A stretch of DNA of 64,000 bases. Source: Aquilaria yunnanensis. Lineage: Eukaryota > Streptophyta > Magnoliopsida > Malvales > Thymelaeaceae. Positions within the stretch are counted from its first letter, which is position 1. Each line of letters starts with the position of its first letter. The notes under the pieces were generated by a model. That model was not told the DNA's origin. It made no database searches and saw only the letters and a list, made by a program, of their open reading frames with translations. The position numbers were made by a program, and so were the translations under genes. This document shows positions 23,451 through 31,945 of the stretch, one piece after another. The stretch covers positions 62,001-126,000 of the forward strand of contig JBDJPA010000014.1 of NCBI GenBank assembly GCA_039654915.1, in the 5' to 3' direction.

Positions 23451-24431
23451 ACAATTATAAAAGTTAGTAATAATGCAAAAATTAAAAGGTTAGTAACAAT
23501 AATAGTATTAAAAGTTAGTTGTTAGTAAGTTAATAACAACAATAAAAAAAGGGGTTAGTAATAAACAAATAATAAACAAACAAGTAAAAATTAAAAGGGT
23601 TAGTAATTAATTCTGCAAGAACAAAATAAAAGGTTAGTGACCAAAGTGAAAGAAAATTGAAAAGATGAAGGATTAAATGAGAGTTGTACCCTTAAAAACT
23701 GAATTTGAAATTCTGGAAACGTGAAGAACAGAACGCACGCGCGCGGGGGGAGAGAAAAAAAAGAAAAAAAAAAAAAGGGTCAGAGAAGGTTTAGGTTTTC
23801 TGGAGAGGAAGAGAAGAGGGCCAGGGACCTAGGCTATAATTTTTTCTTTTTTCAAAACGGAGCTCTAAGCTTCATTTCTATTTTTTTTCTATGTTCAGCA
23901 CAAAATTTGGGGGGCTATTTATAGAGGAAGTTTAGCTGAACTGTTGATGGATAAATTAATAAAAAATTTCAAACTTATCTCTTAAATTGGTAAAATGACA
24001 ATTTTAGTCCTTTACGTCTCTCAGCCTCAGGATAAGTTCCTGAAGCTTCTGATTTTGACAATTTTGTCGTTTTCTGTCAATTTGAGGCAAAAACGTCGGC
24101 AGGCTCAAAATTTTATGTGACAAACTACCAAATGCTCCTGGAACTTTTAGAATTTGTCAATTTTTTCCGAAACTTCTCAATTTTGTCATTTTTACCTCAA
24201 ACTTTTAATTTTTTGTCATTTTTTCATGAAATTTTATTTTATTTCAAACATACACATATTCACACATATATCATTTTAAATCAAATTTTCACAAAACAAA
24301 AATATATTTTAAACTAATTAAATTTTTTTTTTAATAATAATAGTAATATATATTTTTTTTTTTAAATTAATTTTTTTTAATAAAATTTTTTTCAAAATTT
24401 TAAAACACCCGGACGAAATTGGGTGTCAACA

Positions 24432-24444
24432 GCTGCCCCCCTTT
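24432..24444 (-). promoter_or_regulatory. Polypurine tract (plus-strand primer site)
   Basis: The minus strand reads AAAGGGGGGCAGC immediately before the 3' LTR (TGTTGACACCC). Its position and G-run are those of a retrotransposon polypurine tract, and it fixes the element's orientation as minus. Confidence 0.85.
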
Positions 24445-24540
24445 GCATGCTTCATGGGACATGATGTATGCAAAGTCGTTACCAAATTTCGTCCGGCTTA
24501 GGTAGGCATTGAGAATGTTCTCGCCGCCCAAACAGTAAGG

Positions 24541-24795
24541 TTTAAGGAAAGGTCCTTAAAACCTCTAACGATAGGAAAGCTCCTATTGTTGTAAGATGGA
24601 CTGATTGATTGATTATTTGTTTGAGGTTAAGGAAAGGTCCTTAGAACCTCTAACGATAGGAAAGCTCCTATCGTTGTAAGATGGACTGATGGATTGATTG
24701 TTTGTTTTAGGTTAAGGAAATGTCCTTAGAACCTCTAACGATAGGAAAGCTCCTATCGTTGTAAGATGGACTGATTGATTGATTATTTGTTTTCG
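24541..24795. repeat. 85-bp tandem repeat with strong hairpins (three units)
   Basis: Units start at 24544, 24629 and 24714. Each contains AAGGaaaggtCCTT and a second perfect hairpin ACGATAGG-aaagct-CCTATCGT, then gtaagatggactgattgatt. The first unit differs slightly in the second stem (cctattgt). Confidence 0.85.
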
Positions 24796-27610
24796 AGGCA
24801 AAGGTTCCATCCTTAAAACCTCGGATTGATTGATTGATCTCGAGGCAAAGGTTCTATCCTTAAAACCTCGGATTGATTGATTGATCTCGAGGCAAAGGTT
24901 CCATCCTTAAAACCCCGGATTGATTGATTGATCTCGAGGCAAATGTTCTATCCTTAAAACCTCGGATTGATTGATTGATCTCGAGGCAAAGGTTCTATCC
25001 TTAAAACCTCGGATTGATTGATTGATCTCGAGGCAAAGGTTCCATCCTTAAAACCTCGAATTGATTGATTGATGTCGAGGCAAAGGTTCTATCCTTAAAA
25101 CCTCGGATTGATAATTGATCTCGAGGCAAAGGTTCCATCCTTAAAACCCCGGATTGATTGATTGATCTCAAGGCAAAGGTTCTATCCTTAAAACCTCGGA
25201 TTGATTGATTGATCTCGAGGCAAAGGTTCCATCCTTAAAACCTCGAATTGATTGATTGATGTCGAGGCAAAGGTTCCATCCTTAAAACCTTGGATTGATT
25301 GATTGATGTCGAGGCAAAGGTTCCATCCTTAAAACCTCGGATTGATAATTGATCTCGAGGCAAAGGTTCCATCCTTAAAACCCCGGATTGATTGATTGAT
25401 CTCGAGGCAAAGGTTCTATCCTTAAAACCTCGGATTGATTGATTGATCTCGAGGCAAAGGTTCCATCCTTAAAACCCCGGATTGATTGATTGATGTCGAG
25501 GTAAAGGTTCCATCCTTAAAACCTCGAATTGATTGATTGATGTCGAGGCAAAGGTTCCATCCTTAAAACCTCGGATTGATAATTGATCTCGAGGCAAAGG
25601 TTCCATCCTTAAAACCCCGGATTGATTGATTGATCTCGAGGCAAAGGTTCTATCCTTAAAACCTCGGATTGATTGATTGATCTCGAGGCAAAGGTTCCAT
25701 CCTTAAAACCCCGGATTGATTGATTGATGTCGAGGTAAAGGTTCCATCCTTAAAACCTCGAATTGATTGATTGATGTCGAGGTAAAGGTTCCATCCTTAA
25801 AGCCTCGAATTGATTGATTGTTTTCGAGGCAAAGGTTCCATCCTTAAAACCCCGATGATGAAAATTGATTGTTTTCGAGGCAAAGGTTCCATCCTTAAAA
25901 CCCCGAATTGATGAAAATTGATTGTTTTCGAGGCAAAGGTTCCATCCTTAAAACCCCGATGATGAAAATTGATTGTTTTCGAGGCAAAGGTTCCATCCTT
26001 AAAACCTCGGATTGATTGATTGATGTCGAGGTAAAGGTTCCATCCTTAAAACCTCGATGATGAAAATTGATTATTTTCGAGGCAAAGGTTCCATCCTTAA
26101 AACCCCGATGATGAAAATTGATTGTTTTCGAGGCAAAGGTTCCATCCTTAAAACCTCGGATTGATTGATTGATGTCGAGGTAAAGGTTCCATCCTTAAAA
26201 CCTCGAATTGATTGATTGATGTCGAGGCAAAGGTTCCATCCTTAAAACCTCGGATTGATAATTGATCTCGAGGCAAAGGTTCCATCCTTAAAACCCCGGA
26301 TTGATTGATTGATCTCGAGGCAAAGGTTCTATCCTTAAAACCTCGGATTGATTGATTGATCTCGAGGCAAAGGTTCCATCCTTAAAACCCCGGATTGATT
26401 GATTGATGTCGAGGTAAAGGTTCCATCCTTAAAACCTCGAATTGATTGATTGATGTCGAGGCAAAGGTTCCATCCTTAAAACCTCGGATTGATAATTGAT
26501 CTCGAGGCAAAGGTTCCATCCTTAAAACCCCGGATTGATTGATTGATCTCGAGGCAAAGGTTCTATCCTTAAAACCTCGGATTGATTGATTGATCTCGAG
26601 GCAAAGGTTCCATCCTTAAAACCCCGGATTGATTGATTGATGTCGAGGTAAAGGTTCCATCCTTAAAACCTCGAATTGATTGATTGATGTCGAGGTAAAG
26701 GTTCCATCCTTAAAGCCTCGAATTGATTGATTGTTTTCGAGGCAAAGGTTCCATCCTTAAAACCCCGATGATGAAAATTGATTGTTTTCGAGGCAAAGGT
26801 TCCATCCTTAAAACCCCGAATTGATGAAAATTGATTGTTTTCGAGGCAAAGGTTCCATCCTTAAAACCCCGATGATGAAAATTGATTGTTTTCGAGGCAA
26901 AGGTTCCATCCTTAAAACCTCGGATTGATTGATTGATGTCGAGGTAAAGGTTCCATCCTTAAAACCTCGATGATGAAAATTGATTATTTTCGAGGCAAAG
27001 GTTCCATCCTTAAAACCCCGATGATGAAAATTGATTGTTTTCGAGGCAAAGGTTCCATCCTTAAAACCTCGGATTGATTGATTGATGTCGAGGTAAAGGT
27101 TCCATCCTTAAAACCTCGATGATGAAAATTGATTATTTTCGAGGCAAAGGTTCCATCCTTAAAACCCCGATGATGAAAATTAATTGTTTTCGAGGCAAAG
27201 GTTCCATCCTTAAAACCCCGGATTGATGAAAATTGGTTGTTTTCGAGGCAAAGGTTCCATCCTTAAAACCCCGGCGATGAAAATTGATTCTTTTTGAGGC
27301 AAAGGTTCCATCCTTAAAACCCCGATGATGAAAATTGATTATTTTCGAGGCAAAGGTTCCATCCTTAAAACCCTGATGACGAAAATTGATTATTTTCGAG
27401 GCAAAGGTTCCATCCTTAAAATCCTGATGATGAAAATTGATTGTTTTCGAGGCAAAGGTTCCATCCTTAAAACCTCGGATTGATTGATTGATGTCGAGGT
27501 AAAGGTTCCATCCTTAAAACCTCGATGATGAAAATTGATGATTTTCGAGGCAAAAGTTCCATCCTTAAAACCCCGATGATGAAAATTGATTTTGAGGCTA
27601 AGGAGCTTTC
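24796..27610. repeat. 47-bp hairpin tandem array, about 60 units, with higher-order structure
   Basis: The basic unit is cgaggcaaaggttccatcct followed by taaaacctcggattgattga and ttgat. Within each, GAGG pairs with CCTC and AAGG with CCTT around ttccat. Variants have tctatcc, ggtaaagg, accccg, gatgatgaaaattgattg or ttttcgagg. Segments recur in the same order 913 bp apart (the rare taaagcctcg variant at 25798 and 26711), so blocks of about 20 units were duplicated. The array lies between LOG and the polypurine tract, in the 3' untranslated part of the element RNA. It has no coding function that I can see. Confidence 0.95.
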
Positions 27611-28138
27611 CTTAGGACCTCGAGCGAAATTTATATGAAAGCAATTGAAATTGGAATAATTTTCTTCGAAAGTGTGAATTTTCATAATTGGCGAGCGCAA
27701 AGAATTAGGCTTCGATAAAACGAGTGAATCTTGATGATGACAATAACACTGACAAATTATGTAAAGGGAACGGATGTTTGGAATCAATATCCAAGGTTCA
27801 TCTAATATTTTCTTCAGTAAATATAGATTCCCTTGTGAGATATGTCATCCAAATAAGGTTAAAGCTTAACTACCCCAAAATGTTATGCCTAGTAGACCTA
27901 ATAGGATGCGTCTCAAGAGTAATAAAAATTACTCTTTACTCAGCCATTCCAACCTAAAGGCATTGTCCTATGGTTTTAATATCAGCATGGACGAAGCTAT
28001 ATTATAAAAAAAAGAAATTCCCTGAAAAGAAAAACTGAAACGCGAAAGAAAATGCTGATAATAAAACTAAAGGACAAGAAAAACGGATCAGATCGCTTCT
28101 TTCTTCCACAATACTTCAACAGGGTGAGTAGATGACCA
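27611..28138. other. Spacer downstream of LOG in the retrotransposon
   Basis: Near 27597-27625 a last, different hairpin occurs (gaggctaagg...ccttaggacctc). The rest is the probable 3' UTR of the LOG transcript and spacer. Frames on either strand here have no recognisable product. Confidence 0.45.
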
Positions 28139-28768
28139 TTATGGGAGTGAACTGGTCGGGAAAGACTGTCGTGTCCAGTCTATCTGAATCATTGCTGGAT
28201 CTGGTTCAGGAACAAAAGCTTGTATTTTATCTAGCAATTCTTCAGCAGTTGTTGCGGATATTATGATTCGCCGTGCCACTCTTGATATGAAATTCTTCTG
28301 CATAGCATAATCCATAAAAGCTATCAGACCTGTAAAGAAATTGTTAACATTTAAAAGCCCAATGGGTTTCTTATGCAAATTAAGTTGGGCCATGGAAGCA
28401 ATTTGAAAGACTTCTCCCAATGTGCCAAAACCACCTGGTAGAGCGATAAAAGCATCAGCATTTAAAAGCATTTGTAACACACGCTCTTGCAAATTTTTAA
28501 CCACTAATTCTTCTCCAATCGTGCCCCCAGAAATAAATTTCAGAGGTCCAGGGATAATGCCCAAAACTTGACTTCCTCCTAGAGATGCTGCTGATGCTAC
28601 ACCTCCCATTAATCCGACACTACCTCCTCCATAAACTAAATGTATTTTTCGCTCAGCTAATACTCTTCCCAAATGGTTGGCTGCTTTTAAATACTCTTCA
28701 TCTTTTCCAGGAAAAGCCCCAGAAAATACACAAATACTTCGGGATTTACGAGTTGGGGTTTTCTCCAT
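28139..28768 (-). CDS. LOG-type cytokinin riboside 5'-monophosphate phosphoribohydrolase, intronless, retrotransposon cargo
   Basis: 209 aa. LOG enzymes release active cytokinin bases from their riboside 5'-monophosphates by cleaving off ribose 5-phosphate. The whole family fold is represented: SICVFSGAFPGKDEEYLKAA (about 11-30), LVYGGGSVGLMGG (44-56), the Arg of QERVLQM (R96) and the diagnostic PGGxGTxxE motif as PGGFGTLGE (111-119). Length is close to plant LOGs (about 210-220 aa). Differences: G118 where plant LOGs usually have Glu (GTLEE), and a changed helix around R96. Plant nuclear LOG genes have several introns; this has none, consistent with capture through RNA. The start at 28768 is preferred over the in-frame ATG at 28855 because a TATA box (28799-28809) lies between them. 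The frame is intact, so selection or recent capture is likely; enzymatic activity is untested. Confidence 0.9.
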   Translation of the reverse strand: MEKTPTRKSRSICVFSGAFPGKDEEYLKAANHLGRVLAERKIHLVYGGGSVGLMGGVASAASLGGSQVLGIIPGPLKFISGGTIGEELVVKNLQERVLQMLLNADAFIALPGGFGTLGEVFQIASMAQLNLHKKPIGLLNVNNFFTGLIAFMDYAMQKNFISRVARRIIISATTAEELLDKIQAFVPEPDPAMIQIDWTRQSFPTSSLP

Positions 28769-28798
28769 TCCTATCCTTACCCTTATGAGAAAAGAGGA

Positions 28799-28809
28799 TA
28801 TATTTATAG
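28799..28809 (-). promoter_or_regulatory. TATA box of the LOG cassette
   Basis: The minus strand reads TTATCTCTTCATC then TCTATAAATATATCC, 31-41 bp upstream of the ATG at 28768, predicting a very short leader. The same module (TTATCCCTTTCATCACTATAAAT) stands upstream of finger genes 1 and 2. Confidence 0.65.
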
Positions 28810-28864
28810 AGATGAAGAGATAAGGCAATAATTTTATTTTCAAGAATGGATACATTATTGCTAG

Positions 28865-29245
28865 CTATTCACAGTAGTCACGAGTATGACTCTGGTCAGG
28901 TATGGGTACACTATCGTTAAAAGAGGAGGAAAATTTTCAAAATAGCTGCTAGCATGTACAGTAGTCACTACTGTAGCTTACGTCAGGAGTAGGTACGTGA
29001 TTGTTGGAAGAGAAGGAAAATTTTAAAAAGTGGCAGCTAGCATGTACAGTATCGTGACTATGGCTCATGTCAGGAGTGGATACATTATCGCCGAAAGGGG
29101 AGGAAGATTTCAAAAGCGACAGCTAGCACGTACAGTAATCGTGACTTTGGTTCACGTCAGGAGTGGATACATTATTACCAAAAGGGGGGGAAAATTTCCA
29201 AAAGCGACAGCTAGCACGTACAGTAATCGTGACTTTGATCCTCGT
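28865..29245. repeat. About 86-bp spacer repeat between LOG and finger gene 1
   Basis: Four units marked by gctagcatgtacagt (near 28949, 29036, 29122 and 29211), each followed by cacgtcaggagtggataca and a ggggaggaaaatttcaaaa stretch. Parts of the same unit occur once in the gap between finger genes 1 and 2 (tatgtacaggaatcatgacc near 29979) and once between genes 2 and 3 (30818), so this is the standard intercassette spacer, amplified here. Confidence 0.75.
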
Positions 29246-29285
29246 CTTTCACTGGCTTTGCGTCCAGTAATGGCTTCAATGCTTT

Positions 29286-29834
29286 CTATGAATCGGTGAT
29301 TTGCATCCCATCCAGTTTTCTCACAAACTGGCAAACTGGGTCGTTTAAAGTCAGATTCCCAAGACTATAACGATCTCGTTCTTTTTGGAAAATTATCCAT
29401 AATCCAACAACCTCAAATTGCACTATTCCGCAAGAATGCGCTTCAAGAACCTCTCGAATATCTTCCAGAGATTCCTTACGCAAGCCATTCTTGATGAATT
29501 TTATTCTATCATTACGATTTCTGGTGATCACTCCTGGAGAACGACATTTATTGCCGCAAATCCACCATCCACAATTATGACAAACGCCTAGCCTCTTTGC
29601 TCTTCTTTTTTTGGCATAAGCGCTTTTACCAAAGCCGGGCATACGGGGAAAGAACGCTTCGGGAACTTCACCAGCTGAACGAACCTTAGCTTCAATTAGC
29701 CACCGCACATTATCAGGGATGCCTTTGTGCATAAATACTCTGAATCGTTCACATCTAGCTTGATAAATCTTTTTAAGAACATTTATTGGGAAGGAAGGAA
29801 AATACTTTCGTAAGGCGGAAAGAGAAGACTCCAT
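29286..29834 (-). CDS. Zinc-finger protein resembling betaflexivirus nucleic-acid-binding proteins, cargo copy 1 (182 aa)
   Basis: Paralogue of the genes at 30051 and 30889. The N-terminal third is helical and basic (LRKYFPSFPINVLKKIYQAR), then the family core: GKSAYAKKRRAKRLGVC, a cluster of basic residues running straight into C-x2-C-x4-C-x3-C (CHNCGWWICGNKC), then IKFIKNGL. The C-terminal part has SYSLGN-like RYSLGNLTLNDPVCQFVRKL. The basic-plus-finger layout is that of the small nucleic-acid-binding proteins of carlaviruses and vitiviruses, some of which are reported silencing suppressors; the N- and C-terminal parts are not recognised. The start at 29834 matches the start of the other copies. 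The similarity is by eye and the function is inferred. Confidence 0.7.
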   Translation of the reverse strand: MESSLSALRKYFPSFPINVLKKIYQARCERFRVFMHKGIPDNVRWLIEAKVRSAGEVPEAFFPRMPGFGKSAYAKKRRAKRLGVCHNCGWWICGNKCRSPGVITRNRNDRIKFIKNGLRKESLEDIREVLEAHSCGIVQFEVVGLWIIFQKERDRYSLGNLTLNDPVCQFVRKLDGMQITDS

Positions 29835-29890
29835 TGATGAAGGAGGCAAAGAAAGAAATTAGTGATTGTAGGAAACGAAAATAACTAACA

Positions 29891-29960
29891 CATATTTATA
29901 GTGATGAAAGGGATAATGCGTTAATTACACTTACAGAAGCAAGTACATTATTGTCAAAAG
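29891..29960 (-). promoter_or_regulatory. Promoter module of finger gene 1
   Basis: The TATA box (minus strand CACTATAAATATG, core 29893-29901) is about 60 bp upstream of the ATG at 29834. The bases 5' of it (TAAGTGTAATTAACG, then CATTATCCCTTTCAT) are shared with the module at 30721. Confidence 0.6.
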
Positions 29961-30050
29961 AAAAGACAAATGACAACTTATATGTACAGGAATCATGACC
30001 GTGGCTCTCATCTTCCCCTGATTTATGTCCAGTAATGGCTTCAATGCCTT

Positions 30051-30599
30051 CTATAAGTCGGGGATTTGCTTCCCATCCAGTTTTCTTACAAACTGACAAA
30101 CAGGATCGTTTAAAGTCACATTCCCAAGACTGTAACGGTTTCGTTCTTTATGGTAAGTCCTCCATAAACTGATAATTTCACCTTGCACTTTTCCACAAGA
30201 ATGCGTTTCAAGAGTCTCTCGGATATCTTCCAGAGATTCCTTACGCAGGCCATTCTTAATGAATTTTCTTTTATCTTCACGATTTATGGAGATGTATCCT
30301 AAAGAGCGACATTTAGTAATACAATTCCATCGCCCACATTTATAACACACGCCTAGTCTCTTTGCTCTTCGCCTTTTGGCATAACGGCTTTTACCTAAAC
30401 CGGGCATGCGGGGCATAAATGCATCTGGAACTTCACCTGCCAAACGGACCTTAGCTTCAATTATCCACTGCACATTATCGGGAATGCCTTTGCGTGTAAA
30501 AACTCTGATTCTTTCACATCTAGCAAGGTAGATCTTTTTAAGGACTTTTATTGGAAGGGAAGGAAAGTATTTTCGCAGTGTAGAAAGAGTAGAATCCAT
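30051..30599 (-). CDS. Zinc-finger protein resembling betaflexivirus nucleic-acid-binding proteins, cargo copy 2 (182 aa)
   Basis: Same length and layout as copies 1 and 3. Residues about 67-85 read GLGKSRYAKRRRAKRLGVC; finger cysteines are C85, C88, C93 and C97; then NREDKRKFIKNGL (about 106-118) and a C-terminal RYSLGNVTLNDPVCQFVRKL. All four finger Cys are present in all three copies, and the frames are intact despite many amino-acid differences, which suggests selection on protein after duplication. Expected action, if the family resemblance holds, is RNA or DNA binding in nucleus or cytoplasm. The start ATG at 30597-30599 is conserved (MDSTLSTLRKYF). Confidence 0.7.
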   Translation of the reverse strand: MDSTLSTLRKYFPSLPIKVLKKIYLARCERIRVFTRKGIPDNVQWIIEAKVRLAGEVPDAFMPRMPGLGKSRYAKRRRAKRLGVCYKCGRWNCITKCRSLGYISINREDKRKFIKNGLRKESLEDIRETLETHSCGKVQGEIISLWRTYHKERNRYSLGNVTLNDPVCQFVRKLDGKQIPDL

Positions 30600-30713
30600 T
30601 GATGAGAGAAGAATTTGAGAGAAGAGGGAAATGAATCAGTTATTGTAGGAGACTGGAATAACCGACTTTAGAAGTCACGAGGTATCTTATCCGCTGCTTA
30701 ATCAGAAGGAAGA

Positions 30714-30790
30714 ACACGCATTTATAGTGATGAAAAGGGATAACGTGTCGATTACACTTAGGGGAGCATGTACATCTGTCAAAAGAAAAT
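30714..30790 (-). promoter_or_regulatory. Promoter module of finger gene 2
   Basis: The minus strand has TTATCCCTTTTCATCACTAT followed by AAATGCGTG (TATA core 30721-30729), about 122 bp upstream of the ATG at 30599, with TAAGTGTAATCGACACG 5' of it. About 70 bp can be aligned with the module at 29891. The 115 bp between this TATA and the ATG instead resemble the leader of copy 3. Confidence 0.6.
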
Positions 30791-30888
30791 GCAAACTTTT
30801 CCAAATATAACAAACTGTATGTACAGTAATTGTGACTGTGACTCACATCTTCCACTGGCTTTACATCTAGTAACGGCATTAACGCCTT

Positions 30889-31437
30889 CTATGAGTCGAG
30901 GATTTGCTTCCCATCCAGTTTTCTTACAAGCTGGCAAACAGGGTCATTTACAGTCAGATTCCCGAGACTGTAACGGTTTCGTTCTTCATGAAAAATGCTC
31001 CATAAACCAAGAAGTTCACGTTGCACAGATCCACAAGAATGCGTCTCAAGAGTCAATTGGATATCATCCAACGAGTCCTTACTCAGGCCATTCTTAATGA
31101 ATCGTATTTTATCTTCTCGATTATCAGAGATCATCCCTAAAGAACGACATTTAGTATTACAAGTCCACCGTCCACATTTATGGCAGACTTGTAACCTTTT
31201 CGCTCTTCGCTTTTTGGCATAAGAGCTTTTGCCTATACCAGGCATGTGAGACACAAATGCCTCTGGGATTTCACCTGCTAGACGAACCTTGGCTTCGATT
31301 AACCACCGCACATCTTCAGGGATTCCTTTGTGCATCAGAACTCTTAATCGTTCACAGCGAACTTGGTAGATCTTTTTGAGGATGTTCATTGGGAGAGAAG
31401 GGAAATACTTTCGCAAGGCGGAAAAAGTAGGATCCAT
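30889..31437 (-). CDS. Zinc-finger protein resembling betaflexivirus nucleic-acid-binding proteins, cargo copy 3 (182 aa)
   Basis: First of the three cargo genes in element order. Residues about 67-97 hold GIGKSSYAKKRRAKRLQVC and CHKCGRWTCNTKC, so the C-x2-C-x4-C-x3-C finger is complete; then NREDKIRFIKNGL and RYSLGNLTVNDPVCQLVRKL near the C terminus. Start MDPTFSALRKYF is at 31437. The leader (31440-31555: cagttattatgggcaactga, accgacttgagagtcacgg) matches that of copy 2, but no clear TATA box equivalent to those of copies 1, 2 and LOG is seen, only gatagatatttt. Confidence 0.7.
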   Translation of the reverse strand: MDPTFSALRKYFPSLPMNILKKIYQVRCERLRVLMHKGIPEDVRWLIEAKVRLAGEIPEAFVSHMPGIGKSSYAKKRRAKRLQVCHKCGRWTCNTKCRSLGMISDNREDKIRFIKNGLSKDSLDDIQLTLETHSCGSVQRELLGLWSIFHEERNRYSLGNLTVNDPVCQLVRKLDGKQILDS

Positions 31438-31589
31438 TTTCTAGGAGGAAGTAAAAGAAAGAAGGGGTGAAGGAATCAGTTATTATGGGCAACTGAGAGA
31501 ACCGACTTGAGAGTCACGGAGTACCGTATCCGCCGTTTAACCGGAAAAGTAGATCCTACTTCATTTTGATAGATATTTTTTTTTTTATC

Positions 31590-31945
31590 CGTTGATCCAG
31601 TCCTCGATTATTGAATCCATTGTCCGCTTTTGACAAAGTTTCAACGACAATATTTCTTGATGTCTGCCTTATCTTTGACCACAGCTATCTCTTATCTTGG
31701 ATGCTGCTAAGCTGGCATCAATCCTGTCCTTCCAGGTGTAGCTTCGATTATTGAATCAATTGCCAAGCTTTTGACAATATTGTCTACTTTATATATTTTT
31801 TTTATATCTGCCTTATCCTTGGCTATAGCTATCTCTTATCTTGGATACTACTAACTGGCGTCAATCCTATCCTTCCAGGCGTAGCCTCGATTATTGAATC
31901 GGTAGCCAAGCTTTTGACAATATTGTCTACTTTATCCTTGAATTC
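31590..31945. repeat. About 160-bp tandem repeat upstream of the cargo genes
   Basis: Three copies of a block with ctcgattattgaatc, agcttttgacaatattg and atctcttatcttgga (near 31601, 31746 and 31888). Copies are imperfect. No coding function seen. Confidence 0.7.

Larger units (their letters stand above)
21837..24431 (-). repeat. 3' LTR of the retrotransposon (2595 bp)
   Basis: On the minus strand it begins TGTTGACACCCAATTTCGTC and ends GCCACA (canonical TG...CA). It contains a CTATAAATAG TATA box at 23915-23924, a purine-rich tract (minus strand of 22455-22690), a 46-bp tandem repeat (22950-23450) and two stem-loop units (22103-22188). It sits directly next to the polypurine tract, which identifies it as the 3' LTR. 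Confidence 0.95.

Noticed and set aside
24796..27610. CRISPR-like array (regular repeats)
   Set aside because: Repeats are contiguous, variable and without unique spacers, in a plant retrotransposon; it is a tandem satellite with hairpins.
28139..28855. Longer LOG reading frame starting at 28855 with a hydrophobic N-terminal extension
   Set aside because: The extension crosses the TATA box shared with the other cassettes and has no counterpart in LOG proteins; the ATG at 28768 is preferred.
29152..29334. Overlapping frame past the stop of finger gene 1 (KTGWDANHRFIESIEAITG), also present after copies 2 and 3
   Set aside because: All three copies share it only because the nucleotides are similar for about 35 bases past the stop; differences do not favour silent positions of this frame, and it diverges soon after.
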